Of a stretch of DNA of 64,000 nucleotides, positions 47,424-59,110 are shown piece by piece. The stretch is from Termitomyces sp. T153 (Eukaryota; Basidiomycota; Agaricomycetes; Agaricales; Lyophyllaceae), in contig JACKQL020000011.1 of NCBI GenBank assembly GCA_018296165.2, forward strand, positions 558,001 to 622,000, given 5' to 3'. A model generated the notes under the pieces. That model ran no database searches, was not told the DNA's origin, and saw only the letters and a program-made list of their open reading frames with translations. Every line of letters begins with the position of its first letter. Position 1 is the stretch's first letter. Position numbers and translations under genes: made by a program.

Positions 47424-47583
47424 CAAGTGCAGACGGCATCAGTGGGCATAACCCCCGCCTCTAGATTTATCAGGGATTCAACTCCCACAAGTACTCCCCT
47501 ACGTGTTTTGACTTACTTTGCCCCCCACTCATTCTAAAAACTTCTCATGCTCAGCAGAAGTGCAGAGTCCAATGTTAATAAGA

Positions 47584-49159
47584 CTACAAATACAAAATGT
47601 AGGAACAAGGGAGCGCAGGGCAACAAGACACTGGAATCCAGAAAGCCCCTACTCCCCCTCCCCCCCCGAGTCTGCCTCCACAATCCTTCCCACCAGATCC
47701 ACCTCCAGCTGCACTACTACCGTCACCAGGACTTTGGGATGCCCCAGGAGCGGCTCTGCCATGTCCACCACTACCTCCCACCATGCTCCAGGGTCCGCCA
47801 TTGCCCTTCACCAATGTCCTGCTAGCAGATGCCCCATCTGCATGACCCCCTGCCCCAACTCCAGTGGGAGATCCCCAGGCATCCTTGCCAGCCCATCATG
47901 AATGGACCCCAGCACCGCTGACACTCCATCAAGGAGGATGTGATACTCCCTGGCCCAGTCTACGGAATTGAATATTAGCTCATAGTAAATGGGAAATGAA
48001 GGGAGCACTTACAGAGCACTCCCCGCCACCCTGAGGCCGCCTCATTGGCAAGTCACTCTTCCTGCTGCCATGCCCTCTCTGCTGTCACTCGGGTCACCTC
48101 TGCACTAGGCCCCCGCTGAGTTCCCCGCATTCCTGACCCCTCCAATTGTTGCCCTGCCGCCTGCACCCACGCCTCCAACAGCCTCATGCGCACTCACAAC
48201 TCTTGAAGCTGTGACAGTCACTCCATGGCAGTCCCCATGGCAATATCTTTATCCCTATGTGCCAAGTCCCGTTCCTTCCAAGCCTTGTCCAGTTCCCTCT
48301 GAAACCTGTCCCTCTCCTCCCCCACCCTACAGACTTCCTCCCCACATGTGGCCAACAACCTCTCCAACTCCTCTGCCCGACACCACAGAAAAGCCTTGAC
48401 GATCGACCACAACCCTCCCACGGATGGCTCAACCAAGGTCCCAGAAGTCAGGGAATACACTATAGGACCAGGAGGGCCTGCCAACACCAGCTCCCCCCAT
48501 GCCCGCTTGCTAGGCCCCGCCTCCGGCAAGGAGGACGCCCTCCATTTACCCTTGTCGCATGTCACAGGGGCCTCCTCCCTCCGCCCACCCCACGGGGGCC
48601 CAATCTTCATCAGGGGCCACCCCGCACCAACCCCCCCTCTACCCCGGAACCCCTCCCTGAGACCCTACCCCTCCGACCCTCCTCCAACTGCATTGCAACC
48701 CACTCATGATCCCACCCCTGTTCTGCTGCAATGCAAGTGGCATGCCAACTCAGAGTGACAGAGCACTTCTCGTGCTGCGAGCAACACGGGAGACACACTG
48801 ACATGTCCCACCACACTCCTGGCATGGGCTCCTTGAACTCGCACTGTTCACCCCACCGGGTACAGGACGCACACTAGAAACGTGGGTTAGTTCGATAGGG
48901 AAGGAACATGCCAATGACGCACCGGGGCCACTGCCTGACACCACTCCAATGTTGGGGGACCTCTTGCTCGCCCCGTGGCCTCTGCAAAGTACTCTGGCAT
49001 CACATCTGCCTGTGTGACTCTCAACCCCATAGGGACGGGGTGGACCACCCCAGGGGCCATACCAGACCTGGAGCAAGAAGCAAGGACCATCTCCCCTGCC
49101 GACTGCGCTGGAACCTCCCCTAACATAGGCCCCAAAGGGCCCGCCACTGCTGCCAACAA
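47584..49159 (-). pseudogene. Antisense reading frame between integrase and 3' LTR (Cys-cluster and coiled-coil protein)
   Basis: The minus strand keeps protein-like frames opposite to gag-pol. From high to low coordinates: an Ala/Pro-rich N-part (49,159-48,887), a Cys cluster CASCTRWGEQCEF then VCLPCCSQHEKC (about 48,880-48,760), a Pro/Gly-rich link with LPEAGPSKRAWGELVLAGPP (about 48,510), and a coiled coil (AEELERLLATCGEEVCRVGE, then RDRFQRELDKAWKERDLAHR, about 48,390-48,250), ending in decayed sequence to about 47,584. No introns or firm start were defined. It could be an element-encoded accessory gene or a captured gene; I know of similar Cys-cluster/coiled-coil frames in mushroom repeats but cannot name a function. 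Confidence 0.5.
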
Positions 49160-49534
49160 CTCTGATGGGGCTTATTCAAGCACTCTGGCCACAACAAGTA
49201 AGAAATGGTACTTATGACTACGGTACATTGCCTGCACCCACCTATGGTCTCACTGACCCTCAGAGTCCTCCAAGGAAGAAGTCAAGGTATGTGCCGATGG
49301 GGGGGGGATGCTGCTGGAGAATATGCAGAAGATGACATTGGAAAAGTTTGGGAACCCCAGAGTACGTCTAATCCTTTTCAATGACTAGGAAAGAACCCCC
49401 TGAGTGGTGGCCATGCTTTGACTTCATTCCCCACACTGCTGCCACTACTGCGATCTGATCAATATTGCTTGACTTCAATTCCCACGCCCTACCAATCCCC
49501 AAACTGTACCCCGCGTCTCAAGGGTCTCGACGCT

Positions 49535-49547
49535 GAAGGGGGGGTGA
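49535..49547 (+). other. Polypurine tract before the 3' LTR
   Basis: The G-rich run gaagggggggtga directly abuts TGTCAC of the 3' LTR, as expected of the plus-strand primer of an LTR retrotransposon. Confidence 0.6.
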
Positions 49548-51615
49548 TGTCACGACCCGCTCCCTAGACTCTGACACCGCCCCCAGCCCCCTCCCTTCAA
49601 TGCTCTGCCAAACTCCCCAACCCTCGCCCACCCTCCGTGCCCACTTCGGGCAACTCTGACACTTCTTCAGCAGACCCCGACAGCTCCTTGATCAACTCCG
49701 ATGCCTTCTCCGCAGCAGTTGATGCATCCCCTGAATTCCCCTGGACTCCCGAGGCTTTCCCCGACCCCGGAACAATCCACTTTCCAACTGATCCCATCAG
49801 AATGTCACCGCGGCCTGTTCCAAGATTGCACCTGACAACTGTCGACTCCGTGCAGTCCCATCAAGCCGCTGCCATATCCTCTGCCCTCTGGAGCCACCCA
49901 GTAGTAGGTATATAAGTCATAGAAGAACCCCTAGTACTTTAGTCTTGATATTGCATTTACCAGTTTCCTATGTCTTGTCTTTTGTCTCATCCCTGTCTCT
50001 ATTTTTAGTTTCAAATCTATCTCTGTTCTCTGTCTCATCTCACCTTGTCTCTGCCTTGTCTCAACCATGTATAGTTCCTTTGTCTTCCTAAGTTCCTTTC
50101 ATCTCCAATAACAGTACAAACTCCGTGCGTGCGCTATGACCCGAACATTCCTACAACAACCCTGGACCTTGCTCCTGCTTGGCCCAGGAACACCTCATGT
50201 CTTGGCAATCTCCCGTTGATGAGCCCCAGTTATTGCTGAGCACCATTTTCGGCATTCTTTTTGCATTGCAGACTTAGCGGCAGCTGACTACTTTGTATTT
50301 GACACAAGTCACAACACTCAGCACATGGGACCGAGCCTGAGGGTTGGACCAAAGCACAAGACCCTAGCAACCATGAGACTTATCAAGCATGAGAAATATC
50401 ATGTGGAGTCTGGAGCTTGGGCCTAGATCATCAAGGCCTAGACCGCCTAGTGACGACTATTAGCGACCCTAGCAATCCTGGCGAACAAAACAACGTTCTT
50501 CTACCATATATGGACAAATTATCAGATGCGTACCTTTTTACTATCAGTTCATTTGCCAAGCTTACCAACATACTTGAATGGCGTCTACGCTTCAGGTGTT
50601 GACATCGGACTTTTTTCTTGTTTTGGTTTTTGTTAGCAATTAAGCATTGCCAAGACTTTGCCTAGGATTTTTCATTTAGTCACAGACTGACGCCTTGTAT
50701 GCACCATAAGCACAGTGACAGACGCCGTCGCTTGTAGTATTTATTTGTTTACTTTCACATACTATACTTCAAAACATATAAATACTGATTGTACATAGAC
50801 ACTACATATATACACATACCCATGGAGAAGAGAACAGAGAACTCCCTTCGAAGTCGACTAGCTGCTCTCTCTCTCTCTCTCTCTCTTTCTCTAAGCCTAC
50901 CAGCTTGAGATTACACTTCACCTTTCTTTCCCTTATCCTGTCTTTGACTCCGGCTTAGCGACAAGCCTCCTCAACTTCAACTTCGACTTAGTTTGGTACC
51001 AACTGCAGGTGCCTATTCACATTAATTTGACTTAGTGACGCTAGCGACTTTGGCTAGTAACTAGATCACGTTTGTCCCCTAGTTCCCCTCCTTCCTTGAT
51101 CATCTGCTCTTTCCCTACTCTTCTCATCACCGTTACGACGACCTCAGCTGGCGATAGTGCCTTCTTTCTACTTCGCCCCACAACACAACTTTTGCTCTAG
51201 TTCTCTGGGACGGTTACTGACTCACCCTCAACTATTAAATTCCTACTGCCAGCTACCCTATCTAGTGACTAGTGTCAGGTCCTCTCTTTAGATTCCTGCA
51301 TGGCACTAGGCGGCATAGGAGCACATCACCATCAAACCTCCAGCTCCACCCCCATCAACCGCAAAGCCTCCACTTACCCCGCATTGTAATTGCATGCCCA
51401 CGAACTTGCTCCGGCACCCATCCAGGTTCAATGATGAGTATACTTGGTCTTAGACACCCCCAAGCCACTCCGGACTTGCTCAGACTGCCCCTAGCTCCCC
51501 CTTGCAAGTCCCTCTGCATCAATACCGGACGCTTGGTTATAAGCACAGGACATTGTGTCTGCCTAGTAAGGACTTGCCAGTGTAGCTGAGCCCCCATCGT
51601 CAGCGGAACCTGACA
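49548..51615 (+). repeat. 3' LTR of the gypsy element, split by a nested LTR
   Basis: 49,548-50,216 and 51,329-51,615 together match the 951-bp 5' LTR; the intervening 1,112 bp is foreign. Differences between the two LTRs are mostly C/T and G/A transitions at CpG, for example ggcgatctcccgt against ggcaatctcccgt. Confidence 0.9.
50217..51328 (+). mobile_element. Unrelated solo LTR inserted in the gypsy 3' LTR
   Basis: 1,112 bp starting TGATG and ending CATCA (inverted 5-bp ends), with flanks CCGT at 50,213-50,216 and CCAT at 51,329-51,332 that fit a 4-bp target duplication altered by one CpG transition. It contains a TATAAATA-like box near 50,777 and a CT microsatellite at 50,866-50,886. No internal coding region, so it is probably a solo LTR from another retrotransposon family. 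Confidence 0.75.
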
Positions 51616-51620
51616 GACAG
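51616..51620 (+). repeat. Target-site duplication GACAG (right) of the gypsy element
   Basis: Matches 39,559-39,563. Confidence 0.9.
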
Positions 51621-52045
51621 CAGGTGTGGTGGCAGGGCTTGGCAGAGTTCAGTGGAGTCAATAGGTGTTGGTTGTGATCAGAGGGCAGGCCACATTGATA
51701 TCTTGATGGGATCAGTTGGGAACATGGGCTGTCCTGAGGTTGTCATGATACTCCAGAGTGGGTCAGGGGAACTAGGGTGATGGGTTGGTGATGTATGATG
51801 GAGTCAGGAATGGTGGGGGATGGTTTTAGGGGCTCAGGAAGCCAGGAGAAGCATTGGTGGCTGTGGAGAAGATGTTAGAGTTGGCCAGGGGGCTGTTGGA
51901 GTTTGCTGGAGAAGCATTGGAGTTACCTGGAGTGGACACAGAGGGTGTACAATGGTTGGGGGGTTTGAAGGGGCATTGGGGGGGAACTCCAAAGAAGCAA
52001 GCAGGCTGGGAATGAGGTTGGGGGTCCAGGGAGCAGGTTGTGATA
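51621..52045 (-). repeat. Old antisense LTR, right half
   Basis: Continues the alignment broken at 39,563; it is the reverse complement of the 5' part of the gypsy LTR family, ending tccagggagcaggttgtgat, which mirrors the LTR start TGTCACAACCTGCTCCCTAG. Diverged and CpG-poor. Confidence 0.7.
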
Positions 52046-52050
52046 TAATC
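52046..52050 (+). repeat. Target-site duplication TAATC (right) of the old antisense LTR
   Basis: Matches 38,811-38,815. Confidence 0.75.
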
Positions 52051-55000
52051 TGTTTAATATTTACAACATCTTAAGCTATCCTTATAGCAATGCCTCCAGC
52101 CATTAGAGCAGCATGTCTGGCTAGTCCTGATAGAAGTGCATTTTTGGCTGTCTGATACACTTGCCAGTGGCTAGCACCAAATGGTTGGCCAGCTAGAAAG
52201 TAGCCAAGTATATGAGGGTCTGCAATTAATGTGGAAGGGCTACATATTTGCTAGCATAGACAGTTCTCAAAGTATGGAAAGCTATCTCCTCTCTGGCCAG
52301 ATAGGAGACCATGTCTGCAATAGTCTTCAGCTCTGCATAAAAGACTTTGATAACAGTGTGTGGTTGATAGAGAGTTACAACATACTACTGTATGAAGATC
52401 AGTTTTTTTTTTGTTGCAGACACCAATAAAATGCAGGCCACAATTGCCTTGATAGTACTGCAATGTGGTATGTTTAGTGATAAGTTCTTTCAATGATGGC
52501 AACAATTGCCACAACAGTCCAAAAAACTTGGGTGTGAGGTCTCTAACAAGGAGATAATAAACATCATGCAGACATTGGATCATGTTGTTGTCCTTGTTCA
52601 TCCATCTAAAACCCAGCCTTGAGAAGAGCATGGGGTTGTTGACCTCCTGGCTAATTTCCTCCTCTTCCATAGTATAAATCCACACATTACACACATATGG
52701 ATGAGGAACAAATAGGCCCCATTTCTACAAGACTTTGGCACACACATCAGTGACCAATACTGCAGTATTAATTGGAATCTTTATCATGGCAGACATCAGT
52801 GGCATGGATGTGCCCTGAGAAGGCAAGTGCTGCAATGTTGAAGGGGTTGGCTGTAGCCATAGTGGCTGAATTGGAGCATTGTATGAAATTGTCCTTGACA
52901 GTTGAAATATGGGACAGGTTCAATACAATGCAGGTTGAGTTGGTTTTAAAGATGGGGGCATAACATGCTGTTGCTGCATTGAAATGGAGTGAGGTGTGCC
53001 ATATGGCAGCCAAGGCTGAGACATGTGAGATGGAAGTGGAGGAGCCTGCCACATCAATGAAGATTGGTGGTGAGAGTATGCCTTCTGCAATGGGGTTAAA
53101 GGGGCCTGCTATGAATGTTGGGGAGGGCAATTGGTTGTGTGCAACAGAGGTGGCTAATTTGATGGAGGCTAAGGGGGATTATATGTCATTGTCAATGGAG
53201 GCTGAGCCTGCCACATTGATGCCAAGTGTCACAGGATGCAATGGTGGTGATCAGTCAAGGGAGGGGATTGATTTGCTGCAGCTTGGGCCAAATTCTTAGA
53301 ATTAGCCTTTAGCTCAGCTCTGTGCTGTTTCTTTCTGGCTTGTCTTGCTCATTTAATTACTCACTTCCACTCTTTTTCTTTGCTGTCAGTTGAAGGACTA
53401 TAGTCTGATTGGTCACTTATACTGAGTACAATGGCTGTCATGGACAAAGTTGCTGTTACCCCAGCAGTCACTATCACCATTACTCTGGTGGCAGGTGCAT
53501 GCCCTGATTTGTCATGCTCCTCCATGCCTGGCTCAAGACAAATTTCAATAGGTCTCTCTCCCATGTCAATTTTATTGCAGTTGCCTGTGAGGTGTCATTT
53601 GTGGAGAGTAACAAGGAAATAGCAGTTCTCCAGTCTATACAACAGCCAGTCCTTGCTCTATTGGTCATTAGAGATCATCATTTGTCAGTACTTACCTATG
53701 GAAACCCATTGCCAGACATACATCTCTGTTCCAATGCTAGGATCTGTGATGGTGGAGTCATTGTTACAATGTGCTACATGTTCTTCTTCAGCCAGATGGT
53801 CTTTGCATTTTTCAGGTGACTTGTTTTGCAGCATCTCCTGTCATTGTTTGGCCATATCATAGAGCCATACTATTGGATCAACATCATCCTGACTGAGTTG
53901 TAACTCCAGATAGCCAGATTGCAAATTGTTGCAGGGTGCTGGGCTATACCTCAGGTCTGGACTGGCATAAGTGAAAGGAATATACTCTGATGATATGGCA
54001 GCAGGAGTGTTGACTTATAATAGCAGGTTGGAAGGTTCTTGTGGGACCCTTACAGGGAGGCTGTGTAGGCATGGGGACCCCAGGCATTAATGAAGAGATA
54101 GGCCTGCAAGGCAGCAGTGAGAATGTTTTGTGACCACCAGATGCAACTGAGCCTTCTTCCAAGAATATCTTGTCTGTGATCATATTATACCAAAAATATA
54201 CCTGTCCCTACATGTCTTCTTTTGGTGAGAGATATTGACTTTCCTTGTCCATAGCCCACTTGGTCTCAGCATGACTTGGACAGTAACTCCAGCTCAGATT
54301 TTCATCATGCATCCACTTGAGCTGGATGCTCTAGCAAATGAACAAGGGTACATTGCCAACAAGGAAGGCTGGTAAAGTTTCCTTCCACATCAAATGATTT
54401 GACATCATGTACATACTAGGGCAGAAGCCAACTTCAAAGTTACACACAAAAGAATGATGGAGCTCACTCAGCCAGATGGAATCCATGTGAAGTGACTCCT
54501 GCACATACACAATCCAGTTTGGGAGTGTACTCAGCCACCAAGGATTCAAGTATGTGTGATATGCAATTGCATATGACATGTATGTGGTCAGGCCAAGAAA
54601 CTAGTCTTGCATTGTGTAGAGTAGACCTGTGTCCTGAAAGTATGTGAGGCAAGGTCTATAACAGGCCATGCTATATAGAAGATCAACAACTGGACCTTTC
54701 ATGTATGAAAAGAGAGCAGGTTTATGGTCTATGAGCTCTTTTTAAACTTTTATAGAGATTGTTTTTGAGCATATTTCCATTTAGTGTAGACATTGGAGTG
54801 AATACAGTATGGGCCCCAGCAATTTGCATCTATGATGGGTAATTTACCAGGTATAAGCTTCAGGCATTTGAAGATGCCAATATACTCAGATAATGAGGGC
54901 CAAAATGCAAGGTATATCTTGTTTGTGATGAGCCATTATATTGTAGTGGAGTTGCACAAGTATTGAGATAGGTGGATAAGCTCCTCCTGTTGGAAGGCAG

Positions 55001-55170
55001 GAATTCACATGGGAAGCTGAGAAGAATCAGGAGAGGACCAAAGTTCATGGTGGTGTTAGTCCCAGAATACAAACAGTGGGGTGGTGTGAGTGCCTCAAAC
55101 GAGGTATTTGTTGTCACATGTCATCAGGGCTTTCTGAATTTTGTGGATTTGATAGTTAGTCATGGATTCT
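52051..55170 (-). pseudogene. Unidentified decayed gene or element, copy A
   Basis: A minus-strand coding remnant homologous along its length to copy B at 60,757-64,000. Best blocks: AYHTYLNPWWLSTLPNWIVY and KETLPAFLVGNVPLFIC (about 54,560-54,335), matching NMYLHPPDWATVPPSWILY and KESLPAFVTANVPLYIC in B; a Lys/Glu-rich middle (about 53,360); DVYYLLVRDLTPKFFGLLWQ and LLPSLKELITKHTTLQYYQG (about 52,570-52,460); and an end SGLARHAALMAGGIAIRIA (about 52,130-52,070). I believe this belongs to a large unnamed family repeated in agaricomycete genomes, but I cannot give a function. Stops throughout; CpG nearly absent. Confidence 0.55.
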
Positions 55171-56365
55171 GAGGGGCAATGAGTGAGAACTTGTAAATAC
55201 TAAGACCAACTGACTCACAAATAGATAGACAACATCAATGAGGGAAATATCAATAGATGATGCATGCAAAAAACTCTCTGAGTACCCTGATTCTGATTCA
55301 CATTAGTACACAAAATTGTGTGGCAGTTGTGAGGTAAACAGGCTTACAGAGAAGATTTGAGGTCAACAACTTGTCACAAACAACCAGCTAATGCAAAACA
55401 AGAAAACAATAGCAATGATGGATTTCCCAAGACCAAGCTAGCTCAGCAAAAGACACTAAGAGGTGACTTGCTCTATATTGGCAGCTCATGCATTGACTAT
55501 AAGACATAGTCAAGGTCCAAAATTAGCAAGAGACACCACCATCAAAGTACCTAATTTACTCAACAAGATCTAGAACATTAATTATTCTGGAGCTTGGTAT
55601 CAACTTACAATATTAAAGAAAGTATGTAAGAGAAATGGCAACGATGACAACAAAGAGGAATAAAAGAGAAAGGGACTTAGTCATTTTGTGACAAAGCCAT
55701 CATCATGTGATTTGATATGAGATATGACATATAATAATTGCACAAAAATTATGCATAATATAGATAATCAACAAATTAGCACAAAGTACAAAAACACTTA
55801 ACAATGTAGATGCCAATTAACTTTTCCTCTAAGTTTTAGGGCAGCCATTCTAGAACTGTTAGAAACAAAGTTAGGATCTAGGACAACCATCCTAAAGCAC
55901 AGTGAAGAGATAAAGAAGAGAGTGAGACAGTGGCAGCAGCAGTGACAACAATTAAGAATTTACAAAAAATGGTTGTTTTTTTACAAAGTTCCAACTACAT
56001 GATGTTTCACATCACCTGGCTATTTTCTACAATGTGATCTTTTGCATCACAAAACTATTTCACAGACATGGTTGATAAAAGCAAATATTTAAAAAAAAAT
56101 GATGATACAAATAGAAAGCATACTATTTGTACTGATGTTTGGAAAATATCCTCAATTCCTTCCATAGTAAAGTTGATCTGAACTCTTCAAATAATCACAT
56201 GGTACATGTTGGTCCTGTCAACACTAGGCTTGTGACTATAACAGTTCTATCCTGAAGCAGTGCATTCTTGCATGTTATTTAATTCTGAATTTAGCTTAAT
56301 CAATATTTGGTATTTGGCAAGTGTCTTTTATATATGCAAATTGTCTTCTCAAAAAACATCTAATT
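55171..56365. other. AT-rich CpG-poor spacer, nothing recognised
   Basis: No coding motif, terminal repeat or array was found. It may include the promoter of the chromodomain gene at 56,366. Confidence 0.4.
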
Positions 56366-57026
56366 ATGAGTAAAATTAAGCAATCCAAGAAAAAGCATGG
56401 TGCCAAAAAGCAAGTTAAAAAGCTATCAATGAAGTTTAAGCAGGACACAAGTGTAGATTCTAAAAACAGAGGAGATGAACTAGTTGAGTATGAGGTAGAA
56501 AATATTTTAGATACATAGAAAGAATCTTTTCCTAATGTGTGTTTCTTAATCTCTATATGTTGTTTTGCAACATGCATTGATTTCATTACTTTTGCAGAGA
56601 AGGATCAGCTATTTTGTCAAATAAAAGGGCTACAATTGCAGCATTAATAGCTGGGTGGATGAACAAGATGCTAAATACATACTCTGTCTTGAATATACAA
56701 TGCTCAACATGTTAATCACATTGTATAGAAATGCAATTGCTCTCATTGCTAAGTTTTGGAAGAACTCCTAAAAGGCCAGAAAAATAGGTGTGGCAAGTCT
56801 CCAAAAGAAGTCACAAAAATCAATGGCTTCTGAAAGCACTATATTGTCAGCTAGAGGTGAAGCTGGCTTGTTACTCTGACTGGCTTTCAATGTGTTTGTT
56901 GAAATATTCAAGGTTCTGGAAATACTGATTAAGCCTGTAGATGCATTCATTCCATGGCTGGATTTGTGTGCATTCTAACAAGCAAGAACCTTTTGAGGGA
57001 GAGGCTCTCAAGGTGCCCAGTCCAGA
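56366..57026 (+). pseudogene. HP1-like chromodomain protein, decayed 5' part
   Basis: HP1 proteins bind methylated H3K9 through an N-terminal chromodomain. Exon 1 (56,366-56,536) starts MSKIKQSKKKHGAKKQVKKL and reaches VEYEVENILDT, a stop, then KESFPN. A GT-AG intron (56,537-56,597) joins in phase to RRISYFVK, a TAA, then KGYNCSINSWVDEQDA and further on LIAKFWKN. This reproduces a full chromodomain, with the TAA exactly where the aromatic-cage Trp of VKWKGY belongs. A basic Ser-rich hinge (KKSQKSMASES) follows. The frame leads toward the repeat region at 57,027. Two stops and low CpG make it a pseudogene as read. Confidence 0.65.
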
Positions 57027-57629
57027 GTGAAAAACAGACCAACTAGTACCACCAAAGAACACATTGAGGAGGATTTTGATGTTGTAAATTCTGATTTTGA
57101 GATCATTTTTAGACTCATGAAGCTGGCAAATCTGAAGGTAGAAAAAAGAACAATTAATATGATTGAAGTGATCAATGTTAACATGAATTTAGATGTGAAG
57201 GATTTTGACATCAAGATTCTTTCTGGACCTATAGAGCTGGCAAATGTAAAGCCAAAAAAAAGAACAACTAATATAGTTGAAGTGATTAACATTGAGATAG
57301 ATTTAAATGTTAAGGATTCTGATGTCAAGATCTTTTCTGAACTCATAAAGCTGGCAAATGTAAAGCCAGAAAGTGGAACAATTAATATAGCTGAAGTGAT
57401 TAATATTGACACAGATTTAGACATCAAGGATTCTGATGTTAAGATCCTTTCTAGACCCATAGAGCTAGAAAAAAGCATAATTAATATAGCTGAAGTGATT
57501 AATATTAACATGGATTCAGGTCTCATGTTGCCAGCAAATCTGAAGCTGGAAAAAAGAACAACTGATATAGCTGAAGTGATTAATGTTGACACAGATTTAG
57601 ACTATGGGTTCATAAAAAAGAATAATTAA
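57027..57629 (+). CDS. Open frame of 38-residue tandem repeats (200 residues), possibly part of the chromodomain gene
   Basis: The frame encodes successive copies of a unit like NIAEVINIDTDLDIKDSDVK followed by ILSRPIELANVKPEKRTI. The unit has alternating hydrophobic and acidic residues with a basic end and no Cys. It remains open for about five units although surrounding DNA is full of stops. It lacks its own convincing start context; the preceding TTSTTKEHIEEDFDVVNSDF-like segment (from about 57,039) may continue the HP1-like hinge. Function unknown. Confidence 0.45.
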   Translation: MKNRPTSTTKEHIEEDFDVVNSDFEIIFRLMKLANLKVEKRTINMIEVINVNMNLDVKDFDIKILSGPIELANVKPKKRTTNIVEVINIEIDLNVKDSDVKIFSELIKLANVKPESGTINIAEVINIDTDLDIKDSDVKILSRPIELEKSIINIAEVININMDSGLMLPANLKLEKRTTDIAEVINVDTDLDYGFIKKNN

Positions 57630-59110
57630 TATAGCTGAAGTAATTAATGTTGACACAGACTTAGAACCTAAAGATCTAAAGATCCCTTCTGGATCCATAG
57701 AGCCAAAAAAAAGAAAGATTTCTTCTGGACTCACAAAGCTAGAAAAAAAAATAATATAGCCGAAGTAATCAATGTTAATGTTGACACAGATTTAAACTAT
57801 GAGTTTATAAAAAAGAATAATTAATATAGCTGAAGTAATTAATGTTGACACAGACTTAAAATTTAAAGATTTAAAGATTCCTTCTAAACTCATAGAGCTA
57901 GAAAAAAGAAAGATCCCTTTTGAACCCATAAAGCTGGAAAAAAGAATAATATAGCTGAAGTAATCAATGTTAATGTTGACACAAATTTAAACTATGGGTC
58001 CATAAAAAAGAATAATTAATATAGCTGAAGTGATTAATGTTGACACAGATTTAGACTATGGGTTCATAAAAAAGAATAATTAATATAGCTGAAGTAATTA
58101 ATGTTGACACAGACTCAGAATTTAAAGATCTAAAGATCCTATTTGAATCCATAGAGCCAGAAAAAAGAAAGATTCCTTCTGAACCCATAAAGCTGAAAAA
58201 AAAATAATATAGCTGAAGTAATCAATGTTGACACAGACTCAGAACCTAAAAATCCCTTTTGAACTCATAAATCTAGAAAAAAGAATAATTAATATAACTG
58301 AAGTAATTAATGTTGACACAGACTCAGGACTCATATTGCCAGCAAATCTGAAGCTGAAAAAAAAACAACTAATATAGCTGAATTGATTGATGTTAACATA
58401 GACTCAAAACTTATGTTGCCAGCAAATCTGAAGCTGGAAAAAAAACAATTAATATAGCTGAAGTGATTAATATTGACATGGATTCAGAACCTATGTTGCT
58501 GACAAATCTGGAGCCAAAACAAAGAACAATTAATATAGCTAAAGTGTTTAATGTTGACATAGATTTAGACATCAAAAATTCTGATGTCAAGATCCTTTAT
58601 AGACATATATCACTAGCAAATCTAGACCCATAAAGCCAGAAAAAAGAATAATTAATATAGCTAAAGTAATTAATGTTGACACAAACTCAGGACTCATATT
58701 GCCAGCAAATCTGAAGCTGGAAAAAAAACAATTAACATAGTTGAAGTGATTAACATTGACATGGATTCAGAATTTATGTTGCTGGCAAATCTGAAGTTGG
58801 AACAAAGAACAATTAATATAGCTGAAGTGATTAACATTGACATGGATTTAGACATCAAAAATTTTGATGTTAAAATTTTCTATAAACATATATCACCAAC
58901 AAATCTGAAGCTGAAAAAAAGAAAAACTAATATAGCTGAAATGATAGTCATTAACTTTAATAAGGATTCTGACATTAAGCATTCTGACATTGAGATTCTT
59001 TCTGGACTCATATATCATTGGCAAATCTGAATCCAAAAAACAGTCCAATTAACAATACCACTGAAAAACATATCAATGAAAACTCTAATGTTGAAATTGT
59101 TTCTGGAGAT
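57120..59110 (+). repeat. 114-bp minisatellite, coding-derived, progressively decayed
   Basis: The word ttaatatagctgaagtgatt recurs at 57,154, 57,268 and 57,382, exactly 114 bp apart, then at 57,481 and roughly 20 more times to about 58,940 with shortened units of 60-115 bp. Later units contain deletions and A-run frameshifts (gaaaaaaaga) that break the coding frame, though 58,746-59,030 is open again. Confidence 0.85.

Larger units (their letters stand above)
39564..51615 (+). mobile_element. Ty3/gypsy chromovirus, full-length but inactive, with a nested LTR insertion
   Basis: The element has two LTRs beginning TGTCA and ending TGATA or TGACA, a 5-bp target-site duplication, a polypurine tract before the 3' LTR and an internal region of 9.0 kb with gag, protease, RT, RNase H, integrase and chromodomain in the Ty3/gypsy order. 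CAG to TAG, TGG to TAG/TGA and similar changes interrupt every gene. CpG loss is moderate compared with flanking DNA, so it is younger than the LTR it sits in. A 1,112-bp foreign LTR splits its 3' LTR. Confidence 0.93.

Noticed and set aside
50866..50886. CT microsatellite as an independent feature
   Set aside because: It is part of the nested LTR (5' leader after the TATA-like box), so it is described there.
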